A stretch of 64,000 nt of DNA from Terebella lapidaria (taxonomy: Eukaryota; Annelida; Polychaeta; Terebellida; Terebellidae), in the NCBI GenBank assembly GCA_949152475.1, contig OX424562.1, positions 1,860,001 through 1,924,000 of the forward strand, in the 5' to 3' direction. The position numbers and the translations under genes are program-made. Position 1 is the stretch's first letter; each line of letters opens with the position of its first letter. Under the pieces are notes generated by a model. That model was not told the DNA's origin. It made no database searches and saw only the letters and a list, made by a program, of their open reading frames with translations. This document shows positions 57,736 through 64,000 of the stretch, one piece after another.

Positions 57736-60700
57736 CGCAGGGATCACGATCTAAATTGGTTATAGCTTGGAACGAAAATATCCCACAGTCGTGATCACGT
57801 TTCGTCAAAGACTGTAAAGATTGAGAACGTCGAACAGCAATTATTGTTTGACAGTTATTGTTTTTCTAACTATGACGAAATTTTGCTATAATATTTCCTC
57901 TGGCTGCTGTTCTATTCCGAGTAATTATGATCGTGTGGAATGGGAGTGTGACACAGCGTTCAATTAGATCCATGTATAGCATGCCACACGACTCACGTGC
58001 GGCAGGGTGTCGCATTACATCGCGCATCTGTAGTATTGCAATAACTTATTACACTGACAGTCACGATATATATTTTATTGCACCCACAATAAAATTATAG
58101 TCGATTCCTGGTCACATGCATTCCTCAACAAAATATAACCATTTAATAATCCACATTAGATGCCCTGAAGATTGTCATAACTCATTTATTAAAAAGTGGA
58201 ACATTGGAAGCGTCCACGATCGTTCACGATATCTAACGAAATCACACCATATGTTCACAAAATATTATACATGTGTCCCATATTCCACCTGCTGACATTT
58301 CCACACGGACTAAACTTAACAAGCAATACTATGGTTATAGGTTCTAACTGGGGTGTACGGCAAAATGGCTCAGATGGCTTGATATAAATTTAATTTCGAT
58401 AGCAGAGGTATAGTAAAATGTGATAGCTTATGTAAACTTGAAGGAGGAATGGCAATGAGCATTAGACGTTACAGTAACATGACTCTCGGACAAGTAGGCC
58501 TCCTTCAGTCTTGCCAGTTGTGAGTCACAGTGACTAGTTGTGATTGGTAGTAGATTTACATTGGCGAAAAACGGAAATATTATGTCGACGTCTGTCTGTT
58601 CCTTCAAATTTTGCACCATAGCAGCACGGATATGATTCACATGTACATGTAAGCACAGTTTTTTCATGCTTTATTTGCACCAAACATAAAATATAAAGTG
58701 GTTCCAAATGACATAAAATATGTACATAATTCAAATGAGCTATATTCCTCAAGGGGCACAAAATACAGCACCCAAAAATACTATGCCGAAAATGGCCTAA
58801 ATAATTGCCTAAACATGTGAATGCCTTAATTTCCCTCATCGTGACCCAGAATATTCTTGTCTCCAAAATGTGTTTCACCTAATTTGGCCTAAAATAATAT
58901 GTCCAAAACATGCAAATTCTATTATATGCCTAGCTTGGTCTAAAATAACCAGAAGGTTTGTGACTCCCACGTGTCTGTATCCGTGGCTCCAAGCTGTGTC
59001 TCCAGGCAATGAGTGGCTCCAATGCAGTAAGTATTGCTCCAGATCACATATGTAGCTTCTGTAACTATGTTGGGTTCGTGCTCTCCTCAGTGTTGCTCCG
59101 GAATATTCCCCCTGGAAGCCCTCCTTAAATAGACCGGCTCCAGAATCAGGTCACGGTGACCCAGATCGGGTTCAGGAGTCAAACAAGCAGGATTCTGGTT
59201 CAGAATGAGACCAGTACTTCCAGAGCGCCAGGCGTTAATAGAACCTCCACTACCGGTCTAACCACGCCGGTGCTGCTCCCAGAGAAGTCCAAATAAAGAA
59301 ATTCCCGCATCCTGCCCCATAAAAATGGAAAGTTAGAGACATTTATGCCTCGAGGGCATTAAAATCACTCGCGGCCGGCCTAAATGTAAACAAATCGACT
59401 GTCGCTCTCCTTAGCGAATGTAGTGAAAGCACATGTGATACGGCTGGCAGCCGGCAAAACATAAAACAAATCACGGGAAAAACTAAATAAACTGCATCAA
59501 ATATTTGCCACAAATATGCTCAAATTAATGAGCCATCGTAATAAACTTTTGTTGATTCCAATCAAGAACCAACCCGAAGTGTGGCTATGAATGCTCTCTC
59601 ACGAAAAATGGCCAAATCTCAGGCAAACTGCATACCCCCAGGGACCTAATCTTCTCCGCTTGTAATTAAAAGTGTCCCCACATAATTACAAGCAAAATGA
59701 TATATGGCATATGAGTACAGCACGGAAATACACAAAACAATACACGCACATACAAGAACATACATTCACAGAAAATTCACACATAAAAACTTCCAGACAA
59801 CAACAAATGTCCGCGACGACGTCACTGGATCCTCGACGAGGCGAAGTTCGACACAATGTCATGTTCCCATGACGAGATGGCGCTCCTGGTTCCCAGCCGT
59901 CCATCCTCGCGATACGTCGCTACTGGTCGCGTCCTGTGGGATCAGTGTGCCGCTCGTCAGGTCCATTTACAACGTTGTCGCGCTCGCGCCTCCACGGTAG
60001 TCCTCCATCTGTCAAATAGATTGATCTGCTTATCTGGTCTGGACAACGTGGTGGACACCAGCCAACTTGTCATCTGACACATGACCCATAGTTGCCACAA
60101 GCAGAACATCCCGACATCCTGCTCCATCGAAGGCTGGGGCTCTGCCCCAGTCACTCCATCAGTCCAGTGATTACGAGTCACTGCTCGTTCTTCTGCATCC
60201 TCATTGATGGGTCTTTCTCCAGGTTCTTGCTTATCACCAGTTGGTACCAGTTGGTTTTCACTGTCATCAGGTCTGGCTCCTTCACCTTGCCAGCATCCCG
60301 GAGTCACTGCATGATCAGCAGGTGGCACTGCTCGGCCGTGAACATCATCATTGCGTTCTCCAAGGCAGTATTTTGAAGACGTCGCCTGCTGATCAGCACT
60401 CTCCAAAATACTTCTGCTCCCGTGCTAGAGCAGTCTCCACGCAGTCATGACAAGCTCATCGCCTGTTCCTATGGATTCGTCATACCCTGCACAAATAACC
60501 TTTACTAGCAGTGTCGCTCCCTTTAGCTGTTGAGTTCCAGTGTTCCTGGAATCCTAGGGTCAGTGACGTCACACTCTGAAACTACACGAGACTCCCCTCC
60601 AGCACATCTAGTGCTAGGATCACGGCTGACTGCCAGCTCATCGACCGGCGCTGTATCTAACAGCCCGTCAGAACCCTTGCTAGCATCTGCCAAGGCGCCC

Positions 60701-60890
60701 ATGTCAGTATTAGTCACTGGAGTCTCCATTGTTGCTCCCTCCGTGCCCTTCAAGGCACACTCTAGGTCTTCACTGGTTCCACCATCAGCCTTCCCAGACA
60801 CGCAACTTCCAGACCCAGCCCCTCGACCGGCGCTGTCTCCAACAGACCTGAATCTGTATCTCTGTTCTGGCATCTGCAGAAGTGCCCATG
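57736..60890. other. No supported gene
   Basis: 57740-58960 is AT-rich spacer. 58960-59340 is GC-richer, with repeated GCTCC words and TTAAATAGACCGG near 59125, and might be a decayed LTR or promoter fragment of the fossil to its right. 59800-60890 is GC-richer with open frames on both strands, none carrying a domain I recognise; it may be the remaining part of the same fossil. Confidence 0.35.
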
Positions 60891-62070
60891 TCGGCATCAG
60901 TCATCCTGGACTTCACTGCTTCCCCTGCGTGGTCGTTGTGGTTCCTGGGAAGCAGGATCCACTCCCCAGTCCCCAGAGTCTTCTGTTCAATTCGGCTAGT
61001 TACTGCTGGTTGGGATGGCCTATGGCCACCGGAGCAAGCCCTTGCCCATTTGGGTGACGCAGTGCAGCAACTCTTGCCACCTGATTATGGCCACGATGGT
61101 GACGGGTCGTACGATCATACTTGAAGTGGCCCTCCAAACCACAGCTACAACAGGCTCCCCTCTGGGAGTTTGCCCTCTCTCCAGTGTGTCTGCCTACTGT
61201 GCCTAGGTCATCTGATGACCTAGGACTGTCGTTCTTGCAAGGCTTGCAGGATTTTCTGCAGGACACCCATCATGCCCTGTTCTCCTCGAGCCTTAGCCTC
61301 CTCTCTGTGGCTCCTCTCATCCTCCCTAGGGAGCTGTCCCTGTCCCTGTTTGTCATGTTGCTCCTCACTGGTCTGTTGTACTGTGCGAGCATTCCTCCTT
61401 GACTAAGGGCCATCCCGGCACCAGATCTCTCTATAGCTGACCACTTCATAGACAGCCTCGTCTATATCCTTGGGATCCTTCACATACTCGACACGCGAGT
61501 TCGCTTTCTTGTCCTGGAGCCCATCCAAGAATCCCCTCAATAGATCCTCCTGGCGTGCCTGGCGATCTCTGGGAGGGTAGGCCCTGTCGTATAGGTAATT
61601 TAGTTTAGCGGCATACTGAACCTGAGAGCCAGTTCACTCATGAGGGACCTATAGTCCATACGTATTTTATTGGGCAGCAGCCCAAACACGAACCCCCCTG
61701 CCACACATTCCAATTTCAGCAACAGCTCCACATACCGCTCCTCCATCCCAGCTCGTCAGTCAGGTCCTGGAACCTGCTGAACCAGACGGCCCACCGTTCC
61801 TTCCCAGTGAAACTGGTGGAACGAGGTCTACGTTCTGTATACCGGTGGATGGATCCACTGCTCTTGTGTTGCCGGGGGCTCGTATCAGTGTGGCTCCTAA
61901 CAGGCCGATCAACAAAAGAGGCTCCAATTGATGGCCACTCTCTCTGTTTAATTTTTCCCATGTAAGCAAGACCTCGATATATGCTTGGCAGCCCACTGCC
62001 GTACATAGAGGTCATCACCAAAAGCCAATATTTGCCATATATGGCCTGGGAGCCAGCCTTGGGCACTTCT
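60891..62070 (-). mobile_element. Old LTR-retroelement gag fossil
   Basis: On the - strand short stretches resemble Gypsy-type gag: GKERWAVWFSRFQDLTDELGW near 61800, CVAGGFVFGLLPNKIRMDYR near 61660, a DPKDIDEAVYEVV segment near 61460, and a knuckle-like CCSCGLEGHF near 61140. It is plainly broken, with several breaks, and no LTRs were identified. It looks much older than the LTR element at 43.7-50.5 kb. Confidence 0.6.
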
Positions 62071-62209
62071 GTCGTTGTACTGCAGATTTTCTACCAGCCA
62101 CACCACGGATGTCATACGTTTTCAGCATGGCGCTACATTTTCCTGTTGAATTTATAATAGTATGAAGACGTTCGATTTTGGCAAATCGCAGACTGAAACT
62201 GGAAAAAAA

Positions 62210-64000
62210 TTAGCCCAAGGGCTAAGAAAGGTTACCGTAGAAATGTTCAGTTTTAAACCATAACTTTTTTTATTCAGATTGTCATATTGACCTTTCATGG
62301 TCATTGAAGGTGAAATTTAGGATTATAATTGACACTGCAATATGATTTCCCATTTGATACTGCCAATATTTTTAAGGTTTATCTTGAAGTATTTTACGAG
62401 TTTACTCCAAACAGCTCCCATACGTGAGTTCGGAAATGTTTTCAGGTTAGGTAAGTGGAATTGGATCAGGGTCAAGTGGTATAAACATAGCCAATCCACG
62501 CTGTCCCGCTACAATTGTCGAGTCACTGTCATCAACACATTACTAGATTTCGCTTGTACAATACTAAATACTTTGTTTACTTCGAGTTCACCGCGTCACT
62601 CACGTTTGAACATGGCACGTACGAACGTTTTGTTTATACCACTTGACCTGACCTAGAAACATTTCCAAACTGGTCGATCATGAAGGAAAAATGAGGTCAA
62701 AGGTCAAATTCAAGGTCATAACAACATTCACCATATATTAATTCATTCATGTTCACAAATGATTCCCAAGCCGTTAAGTTGATAACAAACAAAATATTAG
62801 CCATTTTGTGCTACGACCTTGAAAACAAGGTCAAAGGTCAATTTCAAGGTCATGAGAATACTCAGCATATATAATTTTCTATATGTACACAACCTATTCC
62901 CAAACTGTAGAGTCGATGATAAACAAGATATTAGTCATTTTGTGCTCTGACCTTGAAAATAAAGTCAAAGGTCAAATTCAAGATCACAACAATGTGCAGC
63001 ATATATTATTTCCTATAAGTTCACAATTGATTCCTGAGCTGTAAAGTCGATAATAAGCAAGATATTAGCCATTTTATGCTCTGACCTTGAAAATGAGGTC
63101 AAAGGTCAAATTCAAGGTCACGGGAATATTCAGCATATATCATTTCCTATATGTCCACAATTGATTCCTAAGCTGTAATTGGGTGAGATATTAGCCAATT
63201 TGTACATTGACCTTGAAAATGAGGTCAAAGGTCAAATTCAAGGTCATCAAAATATTCGGATTATATCATTTCCTATATGTGCACAATTGATTCCTAAGCT
63301 GTAAAATCGATAATAAGCGAGATATTAGCTGTTTTGTTCTTTGACCTTGAAAATGAGGTCAAAGGTCAAATTCAAGGTCATCAGAATATTCGGATTATAT
63401 CATTTCCTATATGTGCACAATTGATTCCTAAGCTGTGAAGTCGATAATAAGCAAGATATTAGCCATTTTGTGCTCTGACCTTGAAAATGAGGTCAAAGGT
63501 CAAATTCAAGGTCATGACAATAATCAGCATATATCATTTCCTATGTGTCCATAATTGATTCCTAGTCTCTAATCTCAATAATAAGTGAGATATTAGGCAT
63601 AATGTGTCCCATTATAAAGCATAGGAGAATTCAACATGGAAAGTCCCATTTGGGACCCGTCGAGAAAATGAAAATGGCCGCTACACGCCGACCGGCGATT
63701 CAGGGGCAACGAAACCTATACACATCCCAGAGGTATGTGAGAGCAATCTTTTGAAATAAAAATCTCAAAACTGTCTGAACAGTTTTTGAGAAAATGGCTG
63801 CCAAAGTCAGAAATTGGCCGTTTTTCGGCGAAAATGGCCGCCATTTTGAAAAAAATGCGAAAATCAAAAAACAAAAAAATAACCCCCTCTTGAAATATTT
63901 TTAGGTATTTTTGTGCAAAATTTCAGAAAGATCCGATCGTAAACTTTAAAGATAAAAATGTGGACGGACAACGCCGACGACGCTGATGACGCCGACGCCG
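62210..64000 (-). mobile_element. AGGTTACCG-family element, copy C (cut by window end)
   Basis: It starts with TTAGCCCAAGGGCTAAG and AAAGGTTACCGTAG and is in the same orientation as copy B. An ordered array of ~134-bp units occupies about 62680-63600, each with GAGGTCAAAGGTCAAATTCAA followed by GGTCA and CTATATGTCCACAATTGATT. The GGCCGCCATTTTGA block and a GACGACGCTGATGACGCC stretch follow at the right edge. Its far end lies beyond the window. Confidence 0.8.

Noticed and set aside
60530-61057. 175-codon + strand frame rich in Ser and Pro
   Set aside because: No recognisable domain or splice context, and it overlaps the region tied to the gag fossil on the - strand.
1-64000. tRNA or rRNA genes
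   Set aside because: No cloverleaf with A and B boxes and no rRNA-like segment was noticed in reading. A covariance-model scan would settle this.

Overview
The window is nuclear DNA of an invertebrate animal, probably a lophotrochozoan and most likely a mollusc. The reasons are genes with short exons and GT-AG introns, secreted chitin-binding (CBM14/peritrophin-A) proteins with Pro-, Thr- or acid-rich arms of the kind found in shell and cuticle matrices, abundant foldback and MITE elements, long minisatellites, and CR1/Jockey-like LINEs next to an LTR retrotransposon. No species can be named from the sequence alone.

Four host genes can be built exon by exon. Three lie in tandem on the + strand (7.8-11.0 kb, 18.4-21.3 kb, 22.9-25.6 kb). 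Each encodes a signal peptide on a short first exon, one or two four-cysteine chitin-binding domains, and a long low-complexity arm (Pro repeat; Pro/Thr/Ser; acidic Glu/Asp). All introns are phase 1, and the cysteine spacing of the single-domain genes 1 and 3 is identical. They look like a diverged tandem family of secreted chitin-associated matrix proteins. The fourth gene, on the - strand at 29.6-31.3 kb, is the conserved GTPase GPN2 in four exons. Its last coding segment has been copied into a 13-unit, 91-bp tandem array that runs downstream of its stop codon.

The rest is mostly repeats. 0.75-3.9, 13.3-15.2 and 62.2-64.0 kb hold one family of elements (ends AGGTTACCG) filled with a ~134-bp satellite rich in AGGTCA half-sites. 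5.3-5.75 and 8.56-8.98 kb are two copies of a TTAA-flanked foldback MITE. 11.9-13.0 kb is a 43-bp, 26-copy array. 32.6-36.0 kb is a LINE with an intact 1012-codon ORF, and 39.6-43.5 kb is a second, frameshifted LINE. 36.7-38.5 kb is a nested palindromic element. 43.7-50.5 kb is a fairly young but defective Gypsy-type LTR element. 50.9-57.4 kb is a complex foldback element containing a TTA-flanked MITE and 2.7 tandem copies of a 1.2-kb unit. 60.9-62.1 kb is an old, broken gag fossil.

The chitin-binding genes presumably act together outside the cell; GPN2 is an unrelated housekeeping gene convergent with them. The strongest leads are the matrix-protein cluster (including an in-phase alternative donor in the second gene), the GPN2 tail array, and the transposon satellites that carry ordered nuclear-receptor-like half-sites.
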